Source: JAWXBM01 sp034440115 (GTDB taxonomy: Bacteria; Pseudomonadota; Gammaproteobacteria; Xanthomonadales; SZUA-36). Taken from it: 49,493 bases of DNA. The first letter of the stretch is position 1. Every line of letters begins with the position of its first letter. The notes under the pieces were generated by a model, which did no database searches, had not been told where the DNA came from, and saw only the letters and a program-made list of their open reading frames with translations. The translations under genes were made by a program, and so were the position numbers. Location: the NCBI GenBank assembly GCA_034440115.1, contig JAWXBM010000076.1, forward strand, positions 1-49,493. The letters are read 5' to 3'. Shown here in pieces: positions 14,779 through 23,944 of the stretch.

Positions 14779-16767
14779 CTACAGAGGCTGCGCGGCTTGT
14801 CGGTTCAATTGCTGCAAACGGCTTTTGCTCTTGCGGTCATTCAACAACGATAAAGGGTCGTGTATCAGTTTTTGCCATTCACGGGTGGCATTGTCGAACA
14901 TCTCTTCGGTTTCGCTATGCATGAACTGGCCACCCGGGCGGCAACGGTCCCACAGGAAACGAATCATGTTGTAACACATGGTGCATTGGCCGCCGACCAC
15001 CAGATAATCCAGATCATTCAATGGAGCGCCTTCATCCTGCTCGATCCATAACTTGGTGGCCATGGTAGCGGCCTTGTCAACGATGCGCTTCATTTCCGGA
15101 GGTGGTGGCCAGGCCTTGCGGGTAATCAATTCCAGGTGCAGTGGGTCTTGTTCCTGAGGAGCATCCTGCAAGGTGAATATCTCATTCGCCAGGATGCGGT
15201 TATGCAGGTCCGGGCGACTGTAAGCAGCGGAATAGCCCAGGCCGCGAATACGATTCATGTAAATGGTCGAAGTCAGGGCCGATACCGAACCAGCACGCAA
15301 GCTGGCCATGCTCAATAAAGTCCCCACACGCAACTTATTCAGATACTTGTGCGGGCTTTTCTTCCACCTGGGAATAATGTGTTCCAGCGAGTGCTCGGTT
15401 TTGCTGCGGCTGAGCTTGAGTACGATCATCAAAGCCAGCAAGGCCACCAACACCATGAGCGGAATAACGATTTCAACCAACATCCAAACCAGATCAAGCA
15501 GCAAACCGTTATAGGGTCTCCAGCCATCGATGCTGAACCAGCCTGCCTCCCAAAGATCATAGATATTGAGCAACGCACTCAGCGCCAACAGGCCCATGAT
15601 GACTTTGCCAATGATATCCAGCCGGCCGATAGACATTTTCTCCAGCCAGGCCATAAAGCCACTGGCGGGCTTGGTAAGCTGTTCGATGGGTGCGCGGTCA
15701 TTGCTTCCCGGAAAGGGGATGCGCGGGAAGAAAGAAGCTTTTCTAACCGGCGTATCAGAAATGATCAGCAAGTCCAGGTCTTCAGGCGTTACTTCAATCG
15801 ACAACTGCACCTTGCTGCCTTGCGTTACCTTGCCCGACATCCAGTTGGCCCAATCCTGGGGCGAGGAGGGCTCACCGCGATGGCTGAGGCTGAAACCGCA
15901 TTCATTTGTATCCAGTTCGGTAATGCCGGACTTTTTGCGATTTACCGCCAACAAGGTACTGGTGATGCCCTGGTTGTCGTACACACCGCCATCCATCAGC
16001 GCAAAATTGGGCTGCTGGGTATCCGTATTGCGTTGCAGTGCTGCGCGCACTTCATCGCAGGTTGGGCGTTCGCTTGATGGGCGGTTGTATTTCACTGGTG
16101 CGTCATCCGGCCAGTGAAAATCATCGGGAAAAAACATCGGCTCCATACCCACCGGAATGCAGGAAGAGGCAGCCATGATGTCCGCCAGACGGATTTTCCG
16201 GGCGTGCTCGCGGCAAATCGACACATTGCCATTGCCGATCAGGCAGCGGAAATCACTGACTTGAAAGCGAAAAGCGGAGCCGGTTTTGAACTCCGTGGCA
16301 TTGAATATCATTTCCCGCACATGGCCGTTGCGGGGTGGGTCCAGCAACATGTCAAATGTCACCGAACCATCTGCAGCAAACTCACCAAAGAAGCGGTTGA
16401 AATACTCGTCGTGATAAATATTGGCCAGAGCTGTGATCATGTCGCGACGACCCGAGGGCGCGGGTGGTGCCTTGGTCGTCATGCGTGCCAGCAACTGCTC
16501 AAGAATATTGAGCTGCGGCAGGAATTCGAAAAAGTCATCGAAGAAGTCCTGGAAAGAACGCCCGAATCGCTGTGATAAACAATAGCCCAGGCCGGGTAGG
16601 CTGCCGCCAGACACCGAGGAGATGATCTCCACCTTGCTCAGCAAGCCCAGCCGATCCAGCATACTCATGGAACCGAGATGAAAGCCCACTGCGCGCACGC
16701 CGCCCCCTGAGAGGGATAGTGCTATCTGTTCGATCTTACCTGAGATGCTCGCAGAGTCTGTAAACAT
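14779..16767 (-). CDS. patatin-like phospholipase with membrane segments
   Basis: A 662-residue protein. The N-terminal patatin domain has the oxyanion-loop LSGGGVRAVGFH, the nucleophile Ser in SSVSGGSLPG and the catalytic dyad Asp in LMDGGVYDNQG. Two hydrophobic segments near the middle (IMGLLALSALLNIYDLW and LVWMLVEIVIPLMVLVALLA) anchor it in the membrane, and a C-terminal part of about 200 residues follows. Patatin-like enzymes hydrolyse acyl esters of phospholipids. AGGA lies nine bases before ATG 16767. It is divergent from the CDP-alcohol phosphatidyltransferase gene, so lipid breakdown and synthesis genes share a promoter region. Confidence 0.88.
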   Translation of the reverse strand: MFTDSASISGKIEQIALSLSGGGVRAVGFHLGSMSMLDRLGLLSKVEIISSVSGGSLPGLGYCLSQRFGRSFQDFFDDFFEFLPQLNILEQLLARMTTKAPPAPSGRRDMITALANIYHDEYFNRFFGEFAADGSVTFDMLLDPPRNGHVREMIFNATEFKTGSAFRFQVSDFRCLIGNGNVSICREHARKIRLADIMAASSCIPVGMEPMFFPDDFHWPDDAPVKYNRPSSERPTCDEVRAALQRNTDTQQPNFALMDGGVYDNQGITSTLLAVNRKKSGITELDTNECGFSLSHRGEPSSPQDWANWMSGKVTQGSKVQLSIEVTPEDLDLLIISDTPVRKASFFPRIPFPGSNDRAPIEQLTKPASGFMAWLEKMSIGRLDIIGKVIMGLLALSALLNIYDLWEAGWFSIDGWRPYNGLLLDLVWMLVEIVIPLMVLVALLALMIVLKLSRSKTEHSLEHIIPRWKKSPHKYLNKLRVGTLLSMASLRAGSVSALTSTIYMNRIRGLGYSAAYSRPDLHNRILANEIFTLQDAPQEQDPLHLELITRKAWPPPPEMKRIVDKAATMATKLWIEQDEGAPLNDLDYLVVGGQCTMCYNMIRFLWDRCRPGGQFMHSETEEMFDNATREWQKLIHDPLSLLNDRKSKSRLQQLNRQAAQPL

Positions 16768-16932
16768 ATGCTTGTTTCCTGTTCGACAGGTTTTGTATTG
16801 GAGCCTTTGACTGATTATGCGCGAGCGCGATGGCTGCTTGTGTCGTATCCTAACATTCGTCGCACTATTTCATTACGGAGCCTGCATCATTCAGTATTTT
16901 GTCCGCTGGTAAAGCAGAATTTGATTATCACC

Positions 16933-17556
16933 ATGAAAACCGTAGAAACAAAAAGCTCCAGACTCGGCTGGTTGCCGAACGCCATTTCGCTGGCACGTTT
17001 GCTCAGTGTGCCGGTGTTGGTCTGGTTGGCTGTTCAGGGCTGGGCAAACCTGTTTGCGGCCTTGCTGATCGTGGCGCTGGCCAGCGACTTGCTGGATGGC
17101 TGGGTAGCCCGGCGCTTTAACGCTGTTTCGCGCCTTGGCGCTGTGCTGGATTCTTTGGCTGATATGGCCTTAACGCTGGTCATTCTGCTGGGCATCTGGT
17201 TGCTGCATCCGGTCGTTTATGAACAGGATGGCTGGATCATTCGCAGCCTGGTCGCAGCCTGGTTTCTGGCTCATTGCGCATCTTTGTGGCGCTACGGTCG
17301 CCTGGCGAGCTTCCATACCTGGCTGGTCCGTATCGGCATCGCTTTGTTCAACCTGTTTGCTGTCATCCTGTTGGTGTTCAACTACTACCCGTGGTTGCTG
17401 TATGTCTCTGCCAGCTTGTCGTTGTTGGGAGTGATCGAGCATTTCATCCTGCTGGCCTTGTTGCCGCAATGGACGCCGAATATTCCTGGGGGAGTGTTTG
17501 CGGTTTGGCGGAACCGCGCAAATCACCGCTCTACACACGGACCCAGCCAACGCTAG
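16933..17556 (+). CDS. CDP-alcohol phosphatidyltransferase family protein
   Basis: About 207 residues, almost entirely membrane segments. The family signature D-G-x2-A-R-x8-G-x3-D-x3-D is present in DLLDGWVARRF...RLGAVLDSLAD. The enzyme joins a CDP-linked lipid to a hydroxylated acceptor (glycerol phosphate, serine, inositol or similar), and the acceptor cannot be told from the sequence. ATG 16933 (MKTVETKSS) is preferred over an upstream in-frame start at 16768, because the extra 55 residues look non-coding. No strong ribosome binding site is visible. It ends just before a REP-like element. Confidence 0.82.
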   Translation: MKTVETKSSRLGWLPNAISLARLLSVPVLVWLAVQGWANLFAALLIVALASDLLDGWVARRFNAVSRLGAVLDSLADMALTLVILLGIWLLHPVVYEQDGWIIRSLVAAWFLAHCASLWRYGRLASFHTWLVRIGIALFNLFAVILLVFNYYPWLLYVSASLSLLGVIEHFILLALLPQWTPNIPGGVFAVWRNRANHRSTHGPSQR

Positions 17557-17590
17557 AGTCTGGTCGGCAATGGGGAAATTTCATCGGTCA

Positions 17591-17672
17591 TTGGATCCCG
17601 GGTCAAGCCCGGGATGACGAAGTTGGGGTCAAGCCCGGGATGACGAAGTTGGGGTCTGATCCGGGATGACGA
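17591..17672 (+). repeat. REP-like tail with three tandem ends
   Basis: A tail unit starting GGATCCCGGGTCAAGCCC is followed by two further GGGATGACG cores with an exact 26-bp period (filler AAGTTGGGGTCAAGCCC-like). It lies between the phosphatidyltransferase and serine hydrolase genes. The head half of the doublet is missing or reduced to the TCATCGGTCATT segment just upstream. Confidence 0.8.
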
Positions 17673-17755
17673 GTCCTTGCGTCGGGCAATGATAGGCAAG
17701 ACCTGATTCGCTGCAGCGTTTATCATGAGCAGGCAAATCCACCAGGAGTGAATGA

Positions 17756-19447
17756 ATGCCTTTCCGCTTGCCCTATCACCTGTTTTTGAACTGCAAGACC
17801 GCTTTGGCAATCGCCGCATTGGTTTTCACATTATCCGCCCAGGCTCAGCCAGCAGATGTAGTCGAGGCCACAGCTGAACCCACAATCACCGATGCAACCG
17901 AAGTACGCATAGGCTCAACCGTTGTAGAAACGCCCGGCATCGATATCCAACTCACCGCCGATCCGGCCGCTGCAACACCGGCTGCAACCGATACTGAGAG
18001 CAGCGCATTCGATCAGGAACAGTTGTATCGCTTCGTAGCACAGGGCATGGACCTCTGGCGTGTTCCCGGCATGTCGGTCACTGTAGTCAACAAGGATGAA
18101 GTGCTGTTCCAGCAGGGTTTTGGTCAAACGGCTACGCGCGATGGGCTAGCGGTGGATGAGCACACCCTGTTCGCCGCTGCATCAACCACCAAGGCCATGG
18201 TGGTGGCCGGCATACTCATGCTGCAGGACGAAGGTAAATTGTCACTCAGCGATCCCATTACCCAGCATTTGCCGGAAGTACAGTTTGGTGATCCGATTTT
18301 GAACCGTGATGTCACCGTGGCCGACTTGTTGGCCCATCGCACGGGTTTGCCATCTACCGATTTGTGGACTTTTATGCAGGCTATGTCGTTGGATGAACAG
18401 ATCAGCCGACTGCGGGAAGTCAAGCCAGAAGCTTCCTTACGGGCCCGGCTGATTTACCAGAACACCATGTATGAACTCGCCGGGTTGTTGATTGAGCGAT
18501 TGAGCGGCGAGCGCTGGGATGTTTTTCTGATGCACCGCCTGTGGCACGCCATAGGCATGCGCGAAACCTATGGCAGCCGTGAGCAGATTCCCACCATTGC
18601 GAGCCATGTCTGGCCATACCACTTCGTGGGTGACGAATTGGTGCTGGCTGACTGGGATTTCGCGGCCAACCTGGCGGATGCAGCGGGTTCGGTTTGGACT
18701 TCAGCCCATGACATGGGCCTTTGGGCCCAGTTTCTTTTGCGAAATGGTGTTACCGCAGCGGGAGAGCGGCTGATTTCTGAGGCCGGTATGGCACAGATGT
18801 TTGAGCCCATGCAATTGGCTACCGTCAGTGACTTTTACCCTACCGCCGAGCTAACCCAACCGCATTGGCGCAGTTACGGCCTGGGTTGGTTTCAGCAGGA
18901 TTTTCAGGGCCGCATGATCAACTACCACACCGGCAGCCTGAGCGGTCTGATCGCCTTGATCGGGCTGGATCGTGATAATGACAAAGCGGTGGTGATATTG
19001 GGCAACAGAGACCATGCGGAAATGCGCCATGCCGTGCTATGGAATGTCATGGATCAGTCGCAGCCTGTTGAGCGCGATTGGAACCAGGAAATTTATGCCC
19101 TCTACCAGCGTGAGCGCGAGAAAAGCGAAGAGCGCTGGAATGAAACCCGCCAGCAGCGCATCGCCAATGCCAATACCGGACTGCCCCTGACTGCCTTTGC
19201 CGGACGCTATAACAGCAAGGTCAACGGCGATGTGGTGGTGGTGTATTCCGATCGTCGGTTGTTATTCAAAACTGCATTGGACACATTCGAGCTGCGCCAT
19301 TGGCATCTCAATGCCTTTGTGGCGGAGTTTCCACCGGACAACCGCGTCTTTGCCGAATTCGAAATCGGTTTCGACGGCAAGGTTAAGGCGCTGGATATTC
19401 TGGGTGACACCTTCACCCGGATCGCGGATGGCCCCGACCTCGATTGA
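17756..19447 (+). CDS. periplasmic beta-lactamase-family serine hydrolase
   Basis: A 563-residue protein with a signal peptide (hydrophobic ALAIAALVFTLSAQAQ). Class C beta-lactamase/penicillin-binding fold motifs are in order: SxxK as S-T-T-K near residue 143, YxN as Y-Q-N near 234, and HTG as HTGSLSGL near 391. The C-terminal 130 residues resemble the DUF3471 domain often joined to these enzymes. Such proteins are peptidases or esterases acting on peptidoglycan peptides, D-amino acid peptides or small esters; most are not resistance enzymes. AGGAG at 17744-17748 is seven bases before ATG 17756. It is followed by the cobalamin riboswitch and is probably a separate unit. Confidence 0.85.
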   Translation: MPFRLPYHLFLNCKTALAIAALVFTLSAQAQPADVVEATAEPTITDATEVRIGSTVVETPGIDIQLTADPAAATPAATDTESSAFDQEQLYRFVAQGMDLWRVPGMSVTVVNKDEVLFQQGFGQTATRDGLAVDEHTLFAAASTTKAMVVAGILMLQDEGKLSLSDPITQHLPEVQFGDPILNRDVTVADLLAHRTGLPSTDLWTFMQAMSLDEQISRLREVKPEASLRARLIYQNTMYELAGLLIERLSGERWDVFLMHRLWHAIGMRETYGSREQIPTIASHVWPYHFVGDELVLADWDFAANLADAAGSVWTSAHDMGLWAQFLLRNGVTAAGERLISEAGMAQMFEPMQLATVSDFYPTAELTQPHWRSYGLGWFQQDFQGRMINYHTGSLSGLIALIGLDRDNDKAVVILGNRDHAEMRHAVLWNVMDQSQPVERDWNQEIYALYQREREKSEERWNETRQQRIANANTGLPLTAFAGRYNSKVNGDVVVVYSDRRLLFKTALDTFELRHWHLNAFVAEFPPDNRVFAEFEIGFDGKVKALDILGDTFTRIADGPDLD

Positions 19448-19534
19448 GCTCTGTTAACGTCGGCCAAGCAGATTTTCCATTGACTTGAAGCACCAGTTCG
19501 CCCACCCTGTGTGCCGGGAATGAAGTTCCCCGAG

Positions 19535-19738
19535 TTTGCAGGTGTTCCAATAACGGCCCCGTTATTGGAATGAAACGGGAAGACGGTGCGCGCGCTGTAA
19601 AGCCGCAATTCCGTCACTGCCCCCGCAACGGTAAACGAAGGCAAGGATCAACGCAGCCACTGTGCTTTGCATGGGAAGGCGATCCTTCACAGGCGAATGC
19701 TTTTCGCCCTTCGTGAGTCCGGAGACCGGCCTGCATGT
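19535..19738 (+). ncRNA. cobalamin (B12) riboswitch
   Basis: Conserved pieces of the AdoCbl-class aptamer appear in order: GCAGGTGTTCC (P1/P2 side), a strong P3-type hairpin (CCAATAACG...CGTTATTGG), TGAAACGGGAAG, GCCGCAATTCCGTC, the B12-box-like CTGCCCCCGCAACGGTAA, GCCACTGTGC, ATGGGAAGGCGATCC, GAGTCCGGAGACCGG and the closing CCTGC pairing with GCAGG. It lies in the long leader of btuB in the same orientation. High cobalamin is expected to lower BtuB synthesis. The exact ends are estimated. Confidence 0.93.
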
Positions 19739-19830
19739 AAACCACTGGTCTGATCGCGGAGGGCGATGGCTTGTGCGCACTGCCGGCCGCCTTTTTCAAG
19801 CTCAGACTGGCAGTTCCACAAGACGTTTTT

Positions 19831-19873
19831 CTCCTCGCAGACCTAAAACGCGTTCGGGTGCGATCGCGAGGAG
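19831..19873 (+). promoter_or_regulatory. hairpin sequestering the btuB Shine-Dalgarno
   Basis: CTCCTCGC at 19831-19838 is perfectly complementary to GCGAGGAG at 19866-19873, which contains the btuB ribosome binding site eight bases before ATG 19881. A second segment, GCGGAGGG at 19756-19763 just after the aptamer, can pair with the same CTCCTCGC with wobbles and one mismatch, so it is a candidate anti-sequestor. This fits translational control by the riboswitch. The pairing is seen; switching is inferred. Confidence 0.6.
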
Positions 19874-19880
19874 CTGAAAC

Positions 19881-21866
19881 ATGTTGCTACGTTCTGCGGT
19901 GCGCCAGTCGGCAGCAAATGCCCGTCGTTTGGCTGTTGCCATTTGTTTATTGGTTAATTTCTATCTTGTTGTCAACACAGCACAAGCCGAAGAACAGCCG
20001 CTGGAGCTGAATGAGCTGCTGGTGAGCGCGGCGTTGGAGCCCTTGTCTGCGGCCGATGTAGCCAGTTCGGTCACGGTGATCACGCGTGAGCAAATCGAGC
20101 AACGGCAAGTGAAATACCTGTCGGAACTGCTGCGTGATGTACCGGGTTTTGCGGTCAGCCAGTCGGGTGGCCCGGGTACGCTCACGCAAATTCGTGTGCG
20201 CGGCGCTGAGGCCAACCAATTGCTGGTGTTGATCGACGGTGTGCGCGCCAATGATCCGGCTTCGAGTGACGAGTTTCAGTTCCAGTTTGCCTCCACCGCC
20301 AATATTGAGCGCATCGAAATCATCCGCGGACCGCAAAGCGCGATTTGGGGTACCGATGCGCTGGCTGGGGTGATCAATATCATTCGGCGCAAGGATGTGG
20401 CGGAAGACTACCTGGCAGCAACGGCTGAGTATGGTTCCTTCAACAGTCTGGATCTGGCGCTGGATGGTGGTGTCAGCCGGGAGAATCTGCGTCTGTCCGG
20501 TGGCCTGTCCTACATGAACACCGACGGTACCAATATTTCCCGCCAGGGCAGCGAAGACGATGCTGCCGACAACACCACGGCCAATCTTGCGCTGGAATGG
20601 GCTATCCATGATTCATGGGCTTTGCTGTTCAGCGGCCACCACGTGGATGCCACTTCAGACTTCGATGATTTCGATTACTTCAGTACCGGATTACCCATCG
20701 ATGCGGATCTTGCAACCCGGGCGCAGCGCGACTATTTGAAAGGCGAAGCGCGCTGGCAACCGACTGATTCGGCCTGGAACGGCAGCCTCACGGCCGGCTG
20801 GCAGGATTCCGACAATCGCAACTTTGCCAATGGGGTTTGGGACAGCGCCACCTCGGCCAATACGCTGGAGTTTCGCGCCCGCGCCAGTGTACTGCTGGAC
20901 GATCGCGAGGCGCGGAATCACCGCCTGAGTTTTGCTTTGGACCAGGAAGAGGTTGACTTCTCCCAACGCGGTATCGCTTTCCCCTGGGGTGACCCCAACC
21001 AGGATCAATCCTATGACGTCACTGGATATGCCGCGGAGTATGTAGGTAAACCCACCGGGTCTTTCAGCTGGACGCTGAACGGCAGGCAAGACGACTACAG
21101 CGATTTCGATGACGTGTTCACCTGGCAACTGGCGGCATCGCAGCGCATCGGCGACAACCTGAGACTGCGCGCTGCCGCCGGCACCGGCTCTAAGGCGCCG
21201 ACTTTTGTCGAGCGCTTTGGCTTTTATCCGGATTTCTTTAGCGGCAATCCCAACCTGAAGCCGGAAACTTCCAAGGGTTGGGAGTTGGGCGTGGAGTTGG
21301 GTCTGCTGGAACAGTCGCTGCTGCTGGGCGCCGCATGGTTCGATCAGCAACTGGAAGATGAAATCGATGGCTTTGTGTTTGATCCCACAACCGGTGCGTT
21401 TACCGCTGTGAACAAAAGTGGCGACAGTGAACGGCGAGGGCTGGAGCTGACAGCCTCAGGGCAACTGGCTGATGCGTTCAGCCTCAACGCCAGCTATACC
21501 TATCTGGACGCCAGCGAAACCAACTCTTCAGGTGACAGTGTGCGAGAGGCCCGCCGGCCGCGGCATATGGCCAGCCTGAACGCAAACTACAGCTTTGCTG
21601 CGCAGCGCGGCAACCTCAACCTCAACCTCAACTACAACGGCGCACAGTTGGACAACTTCTTTCCACCACCTTTTTACGCGCCTGAACAGGTAGTGCTGGA
21701 TGGCTTTACCGTGGCGGGTATGGCGGCTTCCTGGAAGCTGACGGACAGCCTCGAACTCACCGGGCGAATCAGCAACCTGTTGGACGAAGATTACGAAGAA
21801 ATCCTCGGCTTTGCCCGCCCTGGCCGTGCCGTTTACGCCGGCTTACGCGGACGCTTCATGCGCTAG
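19881..21866 (+). CDS. btuB: TonB-dependent cobalamin receptor BtuB
   Basis: A 661-residue outer-membrane receptor. A signal peptide covers residues 1-36 (VAICLLVNFYLVVNTAQA) and a TonB-box-like LNELLVSA follows. The plug domain has SVTVITREQIEQRQ, ELLRDVPGF, IRVRGAEANQLLVLIDGV and IERIEIIRGPQSAIWGTDALAGVINI. The rest is a 22-strand-type barrel with KPETSKGWELGVE and a C-terminal NLLDEDYEEILGFARPGRAVYAGLRGRFMR. It imports cobalamin across the outer membrane with TonB-ExbBD. The riboswitch upstream supports the substrate. Oddly, the chain ends in RFMR rather than a terminal aromatic residue, which normally helps barrel assembly. No btuCDF genes follow. Confidence 0.92.
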   Translation: MLLRSAVRQSAANARRLAVAICLLVNFYLVVNTAQAEEQPLELNELLVSAALEPLSAADVASSVTVITREQIEQRQVKYLSELLRDVPGFAVSQSGGPGTLTQIRVRGAEANQLLVLIDGVRANDPASSDEFQFQFASTANIERIEIIRGPQSAIWGTDALAGVINIIRRKDVAEDYLAATAEYGSFNSLDLALDGGVSRENLRLSGGLSYMNTDGTNISRQGSEDDAADNTTANLALEWAIHDSWALLFSGHHVDATSDFDDFDYFSTGLPIDADLATRAQRDYLKGEARWQPTDSAWNGSLTAGWQDSDNRNFANGVWDSATSANTLEFRARASVLLDDREARNHRLSFALDQEEVDFSQRGIAFPWGDPNQDQSYDVTGYAAEYVGKPTGSFSWTLNGRQDDYSDFDDVFTWQLAASQRIGDNLRLRAAAGTGSKAPTFVERFGFYPDFFSGNPNLKPETSKGWELGVELGLLEQSLLLGAAWFDQQLEDEIDGFVFDPTTGAFTAVNKSGDSERRGLELTASGQLADAFSLNASYTYLDASETNSSGDSVREARRPRHMASLNANYSFAAQRGNLNLNLNYNGAQLDNFFPPPFYAPEQVVLDGFTVAGMAASWKLTDSLELTGRISNLLDEDYEEILGFARPGRAVYAGLRGRFMR

Positions 21867-21878
21867 TGCCTCAGTTTA

Positions 21879-21898
21879 TTAATGCATTAGTGCATTAA
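21879..21898. terminator. inverted repeat between convergent btuB and methyltransferase genes
   Basis: TTAATGCA-TTAG-TGCATTAA forms an 8-bp perfect stem with a 4-base loop, 12 bases after the btuB stop. It is AT-rich and has no long U-run, so it is a weak terminator candidate that could serve both strands. Confidence 0.35.
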
Positions 21899-21910
21899 CG
21901 CAACAACACA

Positions 21911-22597
21911 TTAGCGGGCTGCGAATAACAGCACGTGACCACGGCGCTTGATGCGCTTGAAGCCCGCGTCTTTCGCCACCTGAGTGATGCCACGCGCGCT
22001 GTTGAACTGCACCAACCCGGCCAATGAGGCCGGGTTCTCCCTGTAATAACCGGTGTGTTCGCGGAACAAGTCGTCATTACCGTGAGTGCGAAAACGTCGA
22101 AACAGGCGATTACTGTCGGCGAAGTCAAACACCACTTTGCCGCCCGGCTTGAGCACTCTGCTGAACTCAGCGAAATAGCAGGCTATGTCATACAAGTTGA
22201 GGTGTATGAACACCGACATGGAAATCACCGTATCAATGCTTTGATCCGCAATCGGGCTGAGATCACGCGGCTGCATGGCGCGGAACTGGATGTTGTTTTT
22301 GTCAGCACATTCGCGCCGGGCAAAATCCAGAAATGCGGGGCTGATATCACAGGCCTGCACACTGCCCGCCTGCTCGGCTATCGCACCGGTGCCGAAGCCA
22401 CAGCCCGAACCCAGGTCGATCACCGATTGATGTTTTCGAACGTCGGCAAGACGCAGAAACTTTTGCGCATAAGCACGGCGTTCGGTGCGGATCTCGTCAA
22501 CCCGGGTTTCAGGTTGTTCACCAAAGCGATAGCCGATCAGGCTGACCAACATGTTACGGACATCGGCGGGGTCGAGATCAATCCAGGCTCTGTTCAT
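21911..22597 (-). CDS. class I SAM-dependent methyltransferase
   Basis: A 228-residue protein with the Rossmann methyltransferase motifs: motif I VIDLGSGCGFGTGAIA, acidic post-I residue in VQACDISPAFLDFA, motif II around SIDTVISMSVFIHL and motif III RVLKPGGKVVFDF. An N-terminal helical cap carries RVDEIRTERRAYAQKFL. The substrate is not evident; UbiE/Mycolic-type small-molecule methyltransferases are the closest in look. It is convergent with btuB and monocistronic. Confidence 0.8.
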   Translation of the reverse strand: MNRAWIDLDPADVRNMLVSLIGYRFGEQPETRVDEIRTERRAYAQKFLRLADVRKHQSVIDLGSGCGFGTGAIAEQAGSVQACDISPAFLDFARRECADKNNIQFRAMQPRDLSPIADQSIDTVISMSVFIHLNLYDIACYFAEFSRVLKPGGKVVFDFADSNRLFRRFRTHGNDDLFREHTGYYRENPASLAGLVQFNSARGITQVAKDAGFKRIKRRGHVLLFAAR

Positions 22598-22769
22598 GCC
22601 GCTATGCTAACCGACCCAGGCTTGAGTTGGGTGGATTCAAATTTCTTTACTAACCCGCATCATGTCCGCCTTGGTGCAATATGCGGGCTTGCAGCAACAG
22701 CCCACTAAAACGCCGAAAACGAGGCACATGGAATTCACAACGAATATTGAAGATCCTGCCGTTGGCGGA

Positions 22770-22892
22770 CTACATGTCTTCCAGTTGGCTGACCAGCTCA
22801 GAAGCCTTATCGTTGTATTCTGATGTTCCGAAGCTCAAATACAGCGCTCCGGAAAGACAGGTTAACAGCACAAACAATAGCCACATTCTCAT
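22770..22892 (-). CDS. 40-residue single-pass membrane or secreted peptide
   Basis: A short frame with good start signals: AAGGGG lies nine bases before ATG 22892. The product begins MRMWLLFVLLTCLSGALYLSFG, a clear hydrophobic segment or signal, followed by a polar, acidic helix-like tail that includes ELVSQLEDM before a TAG stop. The Cys at residue 12 followed by L-S-G does not fit a classic lipobox well. No family is recognised. The opposite-strand frame in this place has a poor composition and is judged a shadow. It lies alone in a gene-poor stretch. Confidence 0.5.
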   Translation of the reverse strand: MRMWLLFVLLTCLSGALYLSFGTSEYNDKASELVSQLEDM

Positions 22893-23551
22893 GTTCAATC
22901 CCCTTGAAACTTACAATCCCCTGATTCAGCAGCTTTGAAACTGCTCACCGGTAAAGTTATGTGTTCCGGCATTGTGGATGAAATAACAAATTCCGAAAGC
23001 TGTCAAATGCATGAGTGATGCTTTTGGCCAAGCGGTTTAAATAAGCCGTTGAGCGGTTCTGAAGGGCGCTTTGCCGCACAGCCTGTAACTCTTTAGACAC
23101 TGATTGCATCTACTCTGGTAATCGAAAAAGAGACTCACCGAGAGCGGAACTCTATGTGAACGCTATTCAACAAATCAGTCTCAAACTGCAGTTGGGCATC
23201 GACCCGGTCAGCAAAATTGAGCCGGAACAACTGCTCGAGCAATGGCAGGCATTCCGCAGCAGAAAGTGCCGTGCTGCCAACTTGAACCGGCAGAATAACC
23301 AACAGTGCATCTCTAGCAAATCAAAAGTCACGGTAGATTCCAGTTCCGGATCAAACCGGAACCAGCTTGACAAAATAGCTTGCGTGCGACTGGCTGAACT
23401 CAAACGTTGCTGCCGGATGGGCAGAGTTGCGCCTCAGCTTTTGTCAATTGAATGTCGCTTTCATGTCCCCTTCACACATCTTCGGTAAACTTCCAACTTA
23501 TGTAACTGTCGTCGGTAACTCATTAAGACGTGGTGAAGAGTAGGAGACTTT
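22893..23551. other. gene-poor stretch
   Basis: No convincing gene. A GTG-started frame at 23156-23488 (110 codons, MNAIQQISLKLQL...) lacks a clear ribosome binding site and any recognisable domain; it is left as doubtful. The segment probably holds promoters for the flanking small peptide and the MarR regulator. No repeat family member is present. Confidence 0.4.
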
Positions 23552-23944
23552 GTGAACGAACCATCAGAACCCATCCGTGACGCTGATTCAATGTTCGAAC
23601 GTAACATGACCGGACTGTTGGGCCGCGCTTTTTCCCAGCCGCTCAAGCTTTTGGGCCAAAGCGATGCGTCTTTATCCAGTTATGCTGTTTTCTGGAGTGT
23701 GGCTGACAATGAGGGCACTACCCAGGTCGAAGTGGCCAGGCGCACCGGGCTTTCTGCTAAAACCGTATCGCGGGTCATTTCCTTGTTGGGTGAAACCAAG
23801 CAGGGCAGAGGCTGGATACGGCAAGAGTTCGACCCGGCAGACCGGCGCATAAGGCGCTTGTCGCTAAGTCGGAAGGGTAAAAACGTCCATCGCAAAATGC
23901 TGGAAGACATCAGCGACTTCGCCGTTGAGGCCGCCAACAACTAG
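23552..23944 (+). CDS. MarR-family transcriptional regulator
   Basis: A 130-residue winged-helix protein with a GTG start preceded by TAGGAG. Helix-turn-helix: TTQVEVARRTGLSAKTVSRVISLLGE; wing: DPADRRIRRLSLSRKGKNVHRKML, the usual MarR DxR...L...G pattern. The N- and C-terminal dimerisation helices are short compared with typical 140-160 residue MarR proteins. It lies 237 bp upstream of gltB in the same orientation. A 24-bp inverted repeat sits in that gap and might be its operator, though no evidence ties them. Confidence 0.82.
   Translation: MNEPSEPIRDADSMFERNMTGLLGRAFSQPLKLLGQSDASLSSYAVFWSVADNEGTTQVEVARRTGLSAKTVSRVISLLGETKQGRGWIRQEFDPADRRIRRLSLSRKGKNVHRKMLEDISDFAVEAANN

Noticed and set aside
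17756..19447. Beta-lactamase resistance gene
   Set aside because: SxxK, YxN and HTG are shared by many serine hydrolases; the DUF3471-like end and Gly-rich variation fit peptidase/esterase relatives rather than a true AmpC.
23156..23488. 110-codon frame in the gene-poor stretch
   Set aside because: GTG start without a clear ribosome binding site, no domain, and composition unlike neighbours; kept only as a doubtful note.
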